From positions 124,001-188,000 of the forward strand of contig NZ_AXAJ01000011.1 of the NCBI RefSeq assembly GCF_000472445.1: a stretch of DNA of 64,000 bases. The letters run 5' to 3'. The notes beneath the pieces are model-generated. The model saw only the letters and a program-made list of their open reading frames with translations. It was not told the origin of the DNA and did not search any database. The DNA comes from Burkholderia sp. WSM2230 (GTDB lineage: Bacteria > Pseudomonadota > Gammaproteobacteria > Burkholderiales > Burkholderiaceae). Shown here one piece after another: positions 1 to 8,072 of this stretch. A program made the translations under genes and the position numbers. Numbering within the stretch: the first letter of the stretch is position 1; each line of letters begins with the position of its first letter.

Positions 1-618
1 CAGCGCGATGCCATAGCTGTCTCCAATGTAATCGACAGTCTTGGCCTCGAGAGAGTGGTCGGGCATGTAGTTGACGAAGCCGTACTGACCGGCGTCGTAG
101 CTTGCGAGCAAATGCGCGCGCGCGGCGTCGCCGACCTGGTAGCAGTCCACGCTTGCGAGGATTTCACGTGAACGCTCGCCATGCGTGGTGACGACCGCAA
201 CGCCGCCACGCGCGAGCTTCTGCAAGAAGTGTTTCATCACCGTGCGAGCATTGCGGCCGGACAGGTGCGTGATCAACGAGCCGAGTGCGGCGACGTCGAA
301 GAACTCGTCCGGCACGTTTTTGAACTCGTACACAGGGTCCGTAATGGAATAGGCATTGACGCCGAACTGCTCGGCGCAGAATTCAACGGCCGGGACCATG
401 ATGTCGGCCGCATGTATCTGCTGCGGATCGAAGCGGGATGCCAGGTGGCGAGTCGCGCGGCCATAACCGCAGGGCAATTCAAGGCAGGTCGGCGACTGCG
501 CGCCGGCCAGACCGGCCGCATGGGAGACAAAGTCGGCCATCTGCGTGCCGACCGATTCGTAATGCTCGGTCGAGCCATGAAACATGTCGTCGTTCGGGTG
601 AATTCGTGCTGAATGCAT
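1..618 (-). CDS. Class I SAM-dependent methyltransferase, 3' part cut by the window edge
   Basis: An open frame reads from an ATG at 618 leftward off the window edge, giving the first 206 residues without a stop. Residues 46-58 hold a glycine-rich SAM-binding motif I (LELPCGYGRATR), preceded by a short helical N-terminus and followed by alternating beta/alpha segments typical of the Rossmann methyltransferase fold (residues about 70-73, IHAAD, fit motif II). It has no signal peptide, so it is probably cytoplasmic. It is the last visible gene of the minus-strand glycosyltransferase operon, 92 bp after the preceding gene, so it probably methylates a sugar of the surface polysaccharide or caps the chain. 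Substrate and true length cannot be seen. The fold is clear; the role is inferred from context. Confidence 0.75.
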   Translation of the reverse strand, partial: MHSARIHPNDDMFHGSTEHYESVGTQMADFVSHAAGLAGAQSPTCLELPCGYGRATRHLASRFDPQQIHAADIMVPAVEFCAEQFGVNAYSITDPVYEFKNVPDEFFDVAALGSLITHLSGRNARTVMKHFLQKLARGGVAVVTTHGERSREILASVDCYQVGDAARAHLLASYDAGQYGFVNYMPDHSLEAKTVDYIGDSYGIAL

Positions 619-710
619 AAGTTTCTTTCTTGAGCAAAGTCACTGACCGCTTGAGGCGGGTCCTGGTGCTGCAATGAAAACTTGTTGCACTACAACTGAG
701 CGGGCGTTCA

Positions 711-1589
711 CTAACCGATCCTGACTGGCTGCCCCGTATGTGGATGTGGCCGTGTCGCGTAGAAATCGAAGAAATGTTTTTGCCACAACGCGCAGACAGT
801 GTCCATCTGCTCGATCAGCGCCGCTTCGAATGTGCCGGACGCATCGGCTTGGTCGATCTTCGTCCGCATGCGATCGAACAGCAATTTTTCGAAGTCGTTG
901 ATGCAGTACTCGCGCACGGCGTTAGCATCGAACGTATAAGCCGCGCGCGGCAACTCGGGATGCAATGAAATGTAGGTGCTGAAGAGGCGCTCGACAATGA
1001 ACGGCAAGAACGGCGCCGGGTCGGTGTGCATGGTGTCCGTCATCACACCTACGGCCGCTTCGTGCGACGGATTGGCTTCGAGAAAATCGGCAATCGGCAA
1101 CAGCGTCTTGCCGATGTACTCGTCCCAGAAGCGGCGCGAGCCGACCCAGAAGTTGCAGTAAGCGAGCGTTGCCGGCCCATGCCGCGGCGTGTCGGCAATC
1201 GATATGTCGACACCGCTCGCATCCAGAAGCGCCTGAGCCGCGCGGGCGAGGCCGGGATGCGCGTGCTCTCCTTGCATCCACACATTGAAGGACCAATAGG
1301 CGAGTTGCGGAAACGGATTGATGAAAGAGACATCCGCGCCGTCATGTCGCTGGACGAAATCGAGAAACGCGCGGCCTGCGATCTTCGACTTCAGCGAGAA
1401 CTTGGGCGAAAAAAGGCCCGTATGGTCGTGCTGCAGATGCTCGCCGTTGCGATACATGTCGGTCAGGATCTTGAACTCGCGCCACTCAGGACGCGCATTG
1501 TCGGCGCGCACCAACGGCAGGAAGTCCGCGCAGGTCAGCGTTTGATCCTGCGAGTAGATCGGCTCGAATATCGCAACGGTCTTGCTCAT
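711..1589 (-). CDS. Conserved-looking protein of unknown function in polysaccharide operon
   Basis: This is a 292-residue protein starting MSKTVAIFEPIYSQ. The open frame extends 71 codons further upstream, but that part lies over the phosphatase gene. The ATG at 1589 overlaps the phosphatase stop by 4 bp (ATGA), which fixes the start. I do not recognise the family. The chain is soluble, rich in aromatic residues, without signal peptide or membrane segments. Segments such as FINPFP, NVWMQGEHAHPG and YCNFWVGSRRFWDEY suggest a compact alpha/beta enzyme. It sits between a histidine phosphatase and a methyltransferase in a glycosyltransferase operon, so a role in making or modifying the glycan is likely. 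A divergent glycosyltransferase is possible but not demonstrated. Confidence 0.7.
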   Translation of the reverse strand: MSKTVAIFEPIYSQDQTLTCADFLPLVRADNARPEWREFKILTDMYRNGEHLQHDHTGLFSPKFSLKSKIAGRAFLDFVQRHDGADVSFINPFPQLAYWSFNVWMQGEHAHPGLARAAQALLDASGVDISIADTPRHGPATLAYCNFWVGSRRFWDEYIGKTLLPIADFLEANPSHEAAVGVMTDTMHTDPAPFLPFIVERLFSTYISLHPELPRAAYTFDANAVREYCINDFEKLLFDRMRTKIDQADASGTFEAALIEQMDTVCALWQKHFFDFYATRPHPHTGQPVRIG

Positions 1590-2179
1590 ATGTGACCCGC
1601 GCGTTCCAGGCAGTAGCGGTTCAGATCCGCGCGCCATTTCAGATATGTGAAGGAGGCGTTCGGCACCGTGAAGCTCGGATAGTGCGTCTCGATAGGCACG
1701 CCGAGCAGATGCTGCAATACGACGCTGATCGGCCCGCCGTGCGCGACCGCCGCCGTCAAACCGCTTTCGTTCACGTGCGGGCGCACTTCCGATTCGACCC
1801 ACGCTTGCACGCGTTCGGCCATCTCGAGATGCGATTCGCCGTCTTCGTAGCGGTTCCTGATATTTCCGTTGAAGTCGGGAAAGGCGCGATTGAACTCAAG
1901 TTCGAGCCAGGACGCATATTTGCCCGGATGAGTCTCCGCCAGCCGTGCGTCGTAGATGATCGGCGTGGCCGCGTCGAACAGCAATTCCGCGGTCTGCCGG
2001 GCACGCGCCCACGGACTGCAATAAAAGCGCGACGGCTTGAAGCCAAAGCGATCGAGTGTCGCCGCGAGGTTGATCGACTGGGTTTTGCCGAGCTCGGTGA
2101 GCCCGTCCTTGTCGGTCGAGATCAGCAGTCCCTTTTCATTCGCGACCGACTGGCCGTGTCTGATCAATAGAAGGTCCAT
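1586..2179 (-). CDS. Histidine phosphatase (phosphoglycerate-mutase-like) family protein
   Basis: This 197-residue cytoplasmic protein begins MDLLLIRHGQSVANE, the RHG signature of the histidine phosphatase superfamily, whose His is phosphorylated during catalysis. A second conserved region, AVAHGGPISVVL near residues 144-155, supplies the other active-site His. Length is normal for a single-domain member. It lies 14 bp after a glycosyltransferase gene and overlaps the next gene by 4 bp, so it is translationally coupled within the polysaccharide operon. Glycolytic mutase activity is unlikely in this context. A sugar-phosphate or nucleotide-sugar-related phosphatase step is the best inference, for example dephosphorylating a heptose or other sugar bisphosphate. 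Confidence 0.82.
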   Translation of the reverse strand: MDLLLIRHGQSVANEKGLLISTDKDGLTELGKTQSINLAATLDRFGFKPSRFYCSPWARARQTAELLFDAATPIIYDARLAETHPGKYASWLELEFNRAFPDFNGNIRNRYEDGESHLEMAERVQAWVESEVRPHVNESGLTAAVAHGGPISVVLQHLLGVPIETHYPSFTVPNASFTYLKWRADLNRYCLERAGHI

Positions 2180-2193
2180 AGTGTCGTGTCCGT

Positions 2194-3249
2194 TCAGACC
2201 GGGTTTTCGCCGGTAACGAGTTCAAGAAAAGTCTTCGCCGGACCGGCGAGGCCGAATCGCTCGTGAGTGTCGGTGTGCGCGTTGACTCGCAAGAAGTCGC
2301 GCAATGTCTTGTCCTGGTAGAGCTTTTCCATCGCCGCCGCCCACTCGTCGGGGGTATTGTTCACGAGCAGTCCGGTTTTTCCGTCCGACACGGCTTCCTC
2401 ATACACTGGCGAACGCGAGTAGATGCCCGGAATGCCGAGACTGCCGTAGTCGATGTACTTGATGCACGACTTGCAACTGTTGAAGAAGAGAGCGTCCGGA
2501 TCTTCGCGGCCGCCGAGCGGCACGATCGAGAATATATAGCCCGCGTCGCGAATCGCTGCCTTATAGGCGTGATTCTCGAGAAACCCTTTCGAAACGAGCC
2601 GCGGAATGCGCGACATTTCAGGAAAGCCGTCGCCCCAGAATTCGAGCACGACCTCGGGGTGCCGTTGCAGAAAGTCGACGACGACCCTGAAGAACTCCTT
2701 CCTGAACTGAACGAGCTTGATGCCGTCCGTATTCGAGAACAGGATTTTGGGCGGCGTGGATTCCTGCCAGTTCGACGGACCTGAAGGCAGCGAGTCATGA
2801 TCGAAGCCATTCGGAATCACCACGACCGAAGGCCGCAGGCGGCGCAGCTTGTTGCGCAGTGTTTCGTTCGAGACCGTCGCAATGGATGCCTGACGGATCA
2901 GCCAGGTGATGTTCGCGAGCAGGTCGTCGTTCAGGTCGGTGACGCTGTACATCGGCAAGTCGATGATCCAGTCGTCCATGTCGTAGATCGTGCGAAGGCC
3001 CAGGTCGTTGGCCATGCGCATCACGTCCGTCGCGCGGTTGGAGCTGTGCTTGTTGAACAGCACCGCATCGAAACGCCGCAATTGCCCGACGGTCACGTCG
3101 CTTTCTACTATCTCTTCCCATTCGAGCATCCGGTTGTTCGCCATGTAGCCGAGCAAAGGGCCGAACCGGGCCGCAATCGAGCGCGACATCAGCCTGTCGT
3201 GCGACAGCGAGATTCGCTGAACAACCAGTAGGCGAGGAATCTTCGGCAT
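2194..3249 (-). CDS. Glycosyltransferase, GT4-like (GT-B fold)
   Basis: This 351-residue protein starts MPKIPRLLVVQRISLSHDR. The ATG at 3249 lies 1 bp after the stop of the upstream gene, and the further upstream open frame is only overlap with that gene. The N-terminal half carries IYDMDDWIID (about residues 90-99), common in GT4 enzymes of this kind. The C-terminal half has the GT-B nucleotide-sugar domain with SLGIPGIYSRSPVYEE. It is cytoplasmic and probably adds one sugar of the surface polysaccharide using an NDP-sugar donor. The EX7E motif is not of the classic form, so donor and linkage cannot be predicted. Confidence 0.8.
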   Translation of the reverse strand: MPKIPRLLVVQRISLSHDRLMSRSIAARFGPLLGYMANNRMLEWEEIVESDVTVGQLRRFDAVLFNKHSSNRATDVMRMANDLGLRTIYDMDDWIIDLPMYSVTDLNDDLLANITWLIRQASIATVSNETLRNKLRRLRPSVVVIPNGFDHDSLPSGPSNWQESTPPKILFSNTDGIKLVQFRKEFFRVVVDFLQRHPEVVLEFWGDGFPEMSRIPRLVSKGFLENHAYKAAIRDAGYIFSIVPLGGREDPDALFFNSCKSCIKYIDYGSLGIPGIYSRSPVYEEAVSDGKTGLLVNNTPDEWAAAMEKLYQDKTLRDFLRVNAHTDTHERFGLAGPAKTFLELVTGENPV

Positions 3250-3250
3250 G

Positions 3251-4234
3251 TCAGATACTTTCCCGTGCGAGCAGCGCCGCGATTTGCGGACCGATGGTCG
3301 ACGCCGAATGACGCGCCATGACGCGCTCATAGGTGGCTGCGATCCGGGCCTCACGGTCGGCGTCGTTGATCGCACCGGCGATCGCGGAGGCAATCGCGCT
3401 CACCGAATCGGTGGCGGTGTACCAGACGCCGTCTTCGAAATGCTCACGCTGCCATGGCCCGTCGGACATGACCAGCGGCTTTTGCATGATCGCGCCTTCG
3501 AGGCTTGAGCGGCCAGGCGGATCGATGCTTGGTTCCACCATCACACTGCAGTTCGCGATGATCGAACGAAGCATCGCGCTGCAAGGCTGGATGAACGGCA
3601 GGAAAGTGATACCCGGGTGCGCCTCGGCAACGCACTGGCGGTAGTACTCGTCATCGCGCGCACCGCCGACGAACAGGCCGTCGAGCTTCAGTTCGTTCAG
3701 CGCGCGGATGGTCTGCAACTGGTTCTTGATCGGCTCGATGAGGCCAAGGCACAGTGCGAAGTCCGTGCTGTTCGACACCGTGGACATCAGATCCTTGTCG
3801 GGCGGCGCGAGAAAGCGGTTGGACACGCAAGTGGGCAGCACTTCGATCTTCTCGGCCGGCACCTGAATGTACTGCGTGAAATTGTCGAGTTCCGCCCGCG
3901 ACTTGAACAGAAGCTTGTGCGCGAGTCCGATGATCTGTTCGATGCGCTGCACTTCGCCTGGCGCAACAGGGCCTAGCCACCAGACGTTCGGCCACAGGAA
4001 GATGCGCTTGTTGCGGCTCGCGGCCTCGCGCAGGATTGCGTGGCCGTCCGCATGCACGGAGAAGTGGATCACGCCGTCGTAGAAGCTGAGCGGACGGCTG
4101 CCGATACCGTAGATGTCCGTATGCACGCCCGATCCCTTCAGGATCTCCGCGACCTGCACGAGCTCGGATTCCCCACCGCCGCTAACCGTGAACGCGGTGC
4201 TATACGTGGTCAGAATGAATTTAAGCCCCGTCAT
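3251..4234 (-). CDS. Glycosyltransferase, GT4-like
   Basis: This is a 327-residue protein. The ATG at 4234 (MTGLKFILTTYSTAF) overlaps the preceding gene's stop by 4 bp; the 15 codons upstream in frame belong to that gene. Near the N-terminus TVSGGGESELVQVAE is the glycine-rich loop of the first Rossmann domain. It resembles TPGGGEIQLL in the 326-residue glycosyltransferase at 10224-11204, so the two may be paralogues of one acceptor-binding type. The C-terminal domain has MVEPSIDPPGRSSLEGAIM, equivalent to the donor-binding E-rich loop. It probably transfers one hexose or deoxyhexose to a growing lipid-linked or protein-linked glycan on the cytoplasmic membrane face. Confidence 0.82.
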   Translation of the reverse strand: MTGLKFILTTYSTAFTVSGGGESELVQVAEILKGSGVHTDIYGIGSRPLSFYDGVIHFSVHADGHAILREAASRNKRIFLWPNVWWLGPVAPGEVQRIEQIIGLAHKLLFKSRAELDNFTQYIQVPAEKIEVLPTCVSNRFLAPPDKDLMSTVSNSTDFALCLGLIEPIKNQLQTIRALNELKLDGLFVGGARDDEYYRQCVAEAHPGITFLPFIQPCSAMLRSIIANCSVMVEPSIDPPGRSSLEGAIMQKPLVMSDGPWQREHFEDGVWYTATDSVSAIASAIAGAINDADREARIAATYERVMARHSASTIGPQIAALLARESI

Positions 4235-5298
4235 ACGCCTTTCCCCTGAACGCTCCGCCCAATCAGTACATCGCGCCATACCGTATCGCTCGCGCGCTCG
4301 AGCACACTGTCCGCATGGGCGACATATGCGTCGTCAATCGGCTTGGCGCCGGCCGATGTGCCGAGACGCTCCGCGATAGCAGCCGCCCACGCGGACAAGC
4401 CGGCGTTCGCGTCAAATACGCAGTCCGCCGGGCAGATCTCCTGCGCGGCCGTGCCGCCGCGCACGAATACCGGCTTGCCGACATGCATCGCCTCGAGGAC
4501 CGGCACGCAAAACCCTTCGTGCCGGCTCATCGCCAGCAACGCGCTGGCGATGTCGTAGCACTCGAAGAGGTCGGCGTCGTCGAGCATGCCTTTGAAATCG
4601 ACGCGCTCCAGAACGCCGAGCTGGCGCGCGCGGTTGATCAGCAGCTTCAGATAATCGTAGTTCGGCGCATTGCCGACAATAGTCAAACTCGCCTCAAATT
4701 CACGCTGTTGCAGGAGCGCGAGTATCTCGACGGCGTCCTCGACACGCTTATGCGGTACCACCCGACCCACCATCAGCAGATTCGGTTCGCGCAACGTGCG
4801 CGTGGACGACGCGGGCTCGCGCCGGAATGCGGGCATATCGGCGAACACGGGCGGAATGACTCTGACTGCCGTCGCTTCGAGCACACCAGCAAGGCTTTGC
4901 GCCGTATTTTGCGAGTTTGCGATCACAAGTTCGAACCCGCTCAGCAGCGGTAGTTGCGAGAGTGCGTTCTCACACAACTGCGCGGTGCGTGGTTCGAGTT
5001 CGCGCAGCAGTTGCGGATCGGTCACGCCGTGGAAATAGCACAGCTTGCGGCACGGCAACGCGAGCAGTTGCTCCAGATATGGATCGAAGATCGAATAGCT
5101 GAGCAGGACGATGTCGTCGGTTGCCACGCTCGCGAACAGTTCTTCGAACGGACGCACTTGCATCGTGCCGACGTCGTAGCGCTGCGCGTACAGAGCGGCG
5201 TGGAGGCCGAGCCGCCGCGCTGCGCGGGCGAGGCCGAGGCAGTGGTTGCCGACTGCATCGCCGGCAAAAATGTCAGGGGCGCACACGTGCAGCTTCAT
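4231..5298 (-). CDS. Glycosyltransferase family 4
   Basis: This 355-residue protein begins MKLHVCAPDIFAGDAVGNH. The C-terminal domain contains SRHEGFCVPVLEAMHVGKP, a clear GT4 EX7E motif (E of EGF and E of LEAM) that binds the NDP-sugar donor. The middle segment LLMVGRVVPHKRVEDAVE is the conserved start of the GT-B C-terminal domain. It overlaps both neighbours by 4 bp, giving strict translational coupling with the 925-residue repeat glycosyltransferase before it and the GT4 after it. It is a retaining glycosyltransferase of the surface polysaccharide. The sugar specificity is unknown. Confidence 0.88.
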   Translation of the reverse strand: MKLHVCAPDIFAGDAVGNHCLGLARAARRLGLHAALYAQRYDVGTMQVRPFEELFASVATDDIVLLSYSIFDPYLEQLLALPCRKLCYFHGVTDPQLLRELEPRTAQLCENALSQLPLLSGFELVIANSQNTAQSLAGVLEATAVRVIPPVFADMPAFRREPASSTRTLREPNLLMVGRVVPHKRVEDAVEILALLQQREFEASLTIVGNAPNYDYLKLLINRARQLGVLERVDFKGMLDDADLFECYDIASALLAMSRHEGFCVPVLEAMHVGKPVFVRGGTAAQEICPADCVFDANAGLSAWAAAIAERLGTSAGAKPIDDAYVAHADSVLERASDTVWRDVLIGRSVQGKGV

Positions 5299-8072
5299 TT
5301 GGCCTGTGCTCCCGCAATGTCGGCAAGACGCCGCGCGTAAGCGCGCGCGACCGCTTCAACCGAGTAGTCGCGCTCGATGCGCGCCTTGCCGGCTCGCGCG
5401 ATGCGCTCGCGCAACGGCACGTCTTCGATCATGCGCTTCAATTGTTCAGCGGCGACGGACACGTCCGGATCGCACCAGTACTGGCCTTCGGAGAAAAGAT
5501 AGTCGCCCGGGCGCAGCGGCACCAGTTCGCCGTCGACAAGAAATGCCGTATCCGGCTCACAGAAATCGACGTTGCCGGAGAAGTTGGTTGCCACGACAGG
5601 TTGGCCCAACGCCATTGCTTCTGCGATCACGCGGCCGAAACCCTCGCTACGGTGCAGCGAAATATATGCGTCGCAGCACGCCATGAAATCGGTCGAATCC
5701 TGGCGGCTCAAACGTTCCGAGACAATGTGAATGCGGCTGTCGCCGGCCGTGAGTTCGCGCACCGCGCGCCACACCGGATCGTCGTCGCGCACGTTCATTG
5801 CCTTGATGACGAGTCCGACGCCGCGAGAGCTTTCGCCGAAAGCCTGGCGGAACGCTTGTACACCCGCAAGCGGATTCTTGCGGCTCAGCCACGAATTGCC
5901 GTCGAACATCAGGTAGAACAAAAATTCGTTCGACGGCAGGCCGAAGCGTTCGCGGCGCGCATCGACGGGCAGCGGCACTTCGACCGCCATCGGCATGTGA
6001 TACACCGGCGTGTCGCCGAGCCTGCTGTACACGCTTTGAACGAACCTGCTCTGCGCCCAGATTTCATCCACCATCTGATGCACCTTGCCGAACGCGCTCG
6101 GCCAGTGAGGCAACTCCCAGGGCCACGCGCCAATCTTGTGGGTGCGCGCCTCGATCAGCTTGCGGCCGCCTTCCAGCGCGAGGCGCACCATTTCCGGCGC
6201 AGGCAGGCAAATGAGGCTGATGCCGTACTTCAGCTCGTCGCTCAGCAGGTGATCTACCGAGTGGTCGAGTTTCGCCGGGCCGGACATTGGCGCATTGACG
6301 AGCGCGACCGGCGTGTCGTTCATCTGGAACACGCGCGCGGCCATGCGCGCGTCTTCACCGAGACCGAGCACGCCTTGCGGAAAACCGATCACGTTCACGC
6401 CGAAGCCGTATTTGCTTTCGACGTGTGCATGGTAGCGCGGCGGCTCTTGTGAATCATGCGCGGCACTGCCTTGCGTCCACTGCACCTTGAGACAGTCCAG
6501 CAGCGGGTATTCCCGGCCGCCGAACGTGTTCCACCACTGCACGAGCTGAGCGCGGCCGGCTTCTGTCGTGACGTCGAACGAGGCCTGCAGATCGGGGCGC
6601 TCGTTTGCGATCAGTTCGAGAAAGCGCGGCAGTTTCGACGTGCCGGGCGCGTCTTCGTCGTCCATGCGGGCGAGCGCCTGCGCGAGCCCGGTTGCCGACC
6701 ATTTGATCGCCGGGTATTCGTTCTGGCCGTGCTCGTTCCACCACGACTCATAGCTCAGACGCGCGCCGAAGTTGTCGAGATTGAATGCCGTTTGCAGGTC
6801 CGCGCGCTCTTTCCAGATGAGATTCAAAAAGCGCGGCAGGAACGGCAGCGTGCAACGCTCGCCGGCTTGCATCTCGAAGAGTTCGGCGGGCACCGGCGGC
6901 GCGACCCAGCGAATCGCCGGATACTCGAATTGCCCGTGTTCGAGCCACCACGAACGCGCCTTGAGACGGCCGATGAACGTGTCTTGCGGGCACTGAGCCT
7001 GAAGGTCCGGCCGCTCGCTGAGAATCAGCCGCAAAAAGAGCGGCAAGGGCAAGCCATGCCGGACTTCGCCCGCTTCCATCTCGGTCAGCGTGCGGGGAGC
7101 CGTAGGCGGCACCCACTTGATCGCACGGTATTGAAGCTGCCCGTGTTCGAGCCACCATGACAGGCAACTGAGCCGGCCGGTAAAGCTGCGCAGATTAAAC
7201 GAGCTTTGCAGGTCGGGCCGTTCATTGATGATGAGCGAAATGAAGCGCGGCACGTGCAACCCGTCTTCGCTCACTGGTTCCGCAGGCTCGAGCATGGCCC
7301 CGCCGACCGGCGCGGGCGACCACTTGATGCGCGCATATTCGCGATGGCCGTGCTCTTCCCACCAACTGAGGCAAGCCAGTTGACCGATGAAGGTAGTCAG
7401 GTCGAATGCGCTCTTCAGATCGGGCCGCTCCGCGGCGATGAGCGCGAGAAAACGCGGGAAGGGCAGCGCGCCGGCCTGGGTGTCGCCGGTCGGCTCCGTG
7501 AGCTTCGGCCACGCGACGGGCGCTCTCCACGTGACGCGCGGACACGCGTCCTGCCCATGTGCTTCCCACCAGTTCAGGCAGTTCAGATAGCCGCTCAACG
7601 TGCCGAGATCGAAAGCCTGCGAAAGGTCGCCGCGGCTCCCAACTATCATCGTGATGAGCCTCGGCAATTGCAGTCCCGCCTGCTCGAGGACGGTTTGCGG
7701 CTCCAGCAGCGTTTCAGACAGATGCTTGGTGTCGAGCACGCTCGGCGCGACCGATCCGAGCCAGTACGTCACGGCCTCGGGATGCCGAGCGATCAGTGTT
7801 TCGTTGTCGAGTTGCCGCAGATATTCAATGTCTTCGCGACGCAGCACCCATTCGAAGTCCGGATAGGTGTCGCGCGCCGTCATTTCCCACCAGAAGTACA
7901 ACGTCACGCGGTCGTTCAGCGACTTCGAGTTGTAGCGCGCAAGGTCGGCCCTGAACTTCATCAGGAAGTAGATCGCGCTTGGCAGGCAAAATAACTCGCC
8001 TGGCGACGGATGGCGATACTCGGCCAGCCAGGCGGTGTTGTTCTTCTTTCCCAGATTAGACAAGGTCAGCAA
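5295..8072 (-). CDS. Large glycosyltransferase: six tandem 69-residue Trp-rich repeats plus GT4 domain
   Basis: This 925-residue protein has two parts. Residues about 135-530 contain six tandem units of about 69 residues. Each reads roughly LPRFLxLIxxERPDL, then a short variable part, then SWWxEHGQxEYPAIKW. Trp pairs fall at 168, 237, 306, 375, 443 and 513, and a degenerate seventh unit has a WW pair at 61-62. From about 555 to 920 there is a GT4 glycosyltransferase with SLHRSEGFGRVIAEAMALG, the EX7E donor-binding motif. The gene overlaps the bifunctional GT2 by 17 bp upstream and a GT4 by 4 bp downstream. The catalytic part should add a sugar to the surface glycan. The repeat part has no function I recognise. 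It may bind glycan or scaffold partner enzymes; this is inference. Confidence 0.88.
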   Translation of the reverse strand: MLTLSNLGKKNNTAWLAEYRHPSPGELFCLPSAIYFLMKFRADLARYNSKSLNDRVTLYFWWEMTARDTYPDFEWVLRREDIEYLRQLDNETLIARHPEAVTYWLGSVAPSVLDTKHLSETLLEPQTVLEQAGLQLPRLITMIVGSRGDLSQAFDLGTLSGYLNCLNWWEAHGQDACPRVTWRAPVAWPKLTEPTGDTQAGALPFPRFLALIAAERPDLKSAFDLTTFIGQLACLSWWEEHGHREYARIKWSPAPVGGAMLEPAEPVSEDGLHVPRFISLIINERPDLQSSFNLRSFTGRLSCLSWWLEHGQLQYRAIKWVPPTAPRTLTEMEAGEVRHGLPLPLFLRLILSERPDLQAQCPQDTFIGRLKARSWWLEHGQFEYPAIRWVAPPVPAELFEMQAGERCTLPFLPRFLNLIWKERADLQTAFNLDNFGARLSYESWWNEHGQNEYPAIKWSATGLAQALARMDDEDAPGTSKLPRFLELIANERPDLQASFDVTTEAGRAQLVQWWNTFGGREYPLLDCLKVQWTQGSAAHDSQEPPRYHAHVESKYGFGVNVIGFPQGVLGLGEDARMAARVFQMNDTPVALVNAPMSGPAKLDHSVDHLLSDELKYGISLICLPAPEMVRLALEGGRKLIEARTHKIGAWPWELPHWPSAFGKVHQMVDEIWAQSRFVQSVYSRLGDTPVYHMPMAVEVPLPVDARRERFGLPSNEFLFYLMFDGNSWLSRKNPLAGVQAFRQAFGESSRGVGLVIKAMNVRDDDPVWRAVRELTAGDSRIHIVSERLSRQDSTDFMACCDAYISLHRSEGFGRVIAEAMALGQPVVATNFSGNVDFCEPDTAFLVDGELVPLRPGDYLFSEGQYWCDPDVSVAAEQLKRMIEDVPLRERIARAGKARIERDYSVEAVARAYARRLADIAGAQAK

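Noticed and set aside
1590..1802. 71-codon upstream extension of the unknown 292-residue protein
   Set aside because: It overlaps the histidine phosphatase completely and the ATGA overlap gives a natural start.
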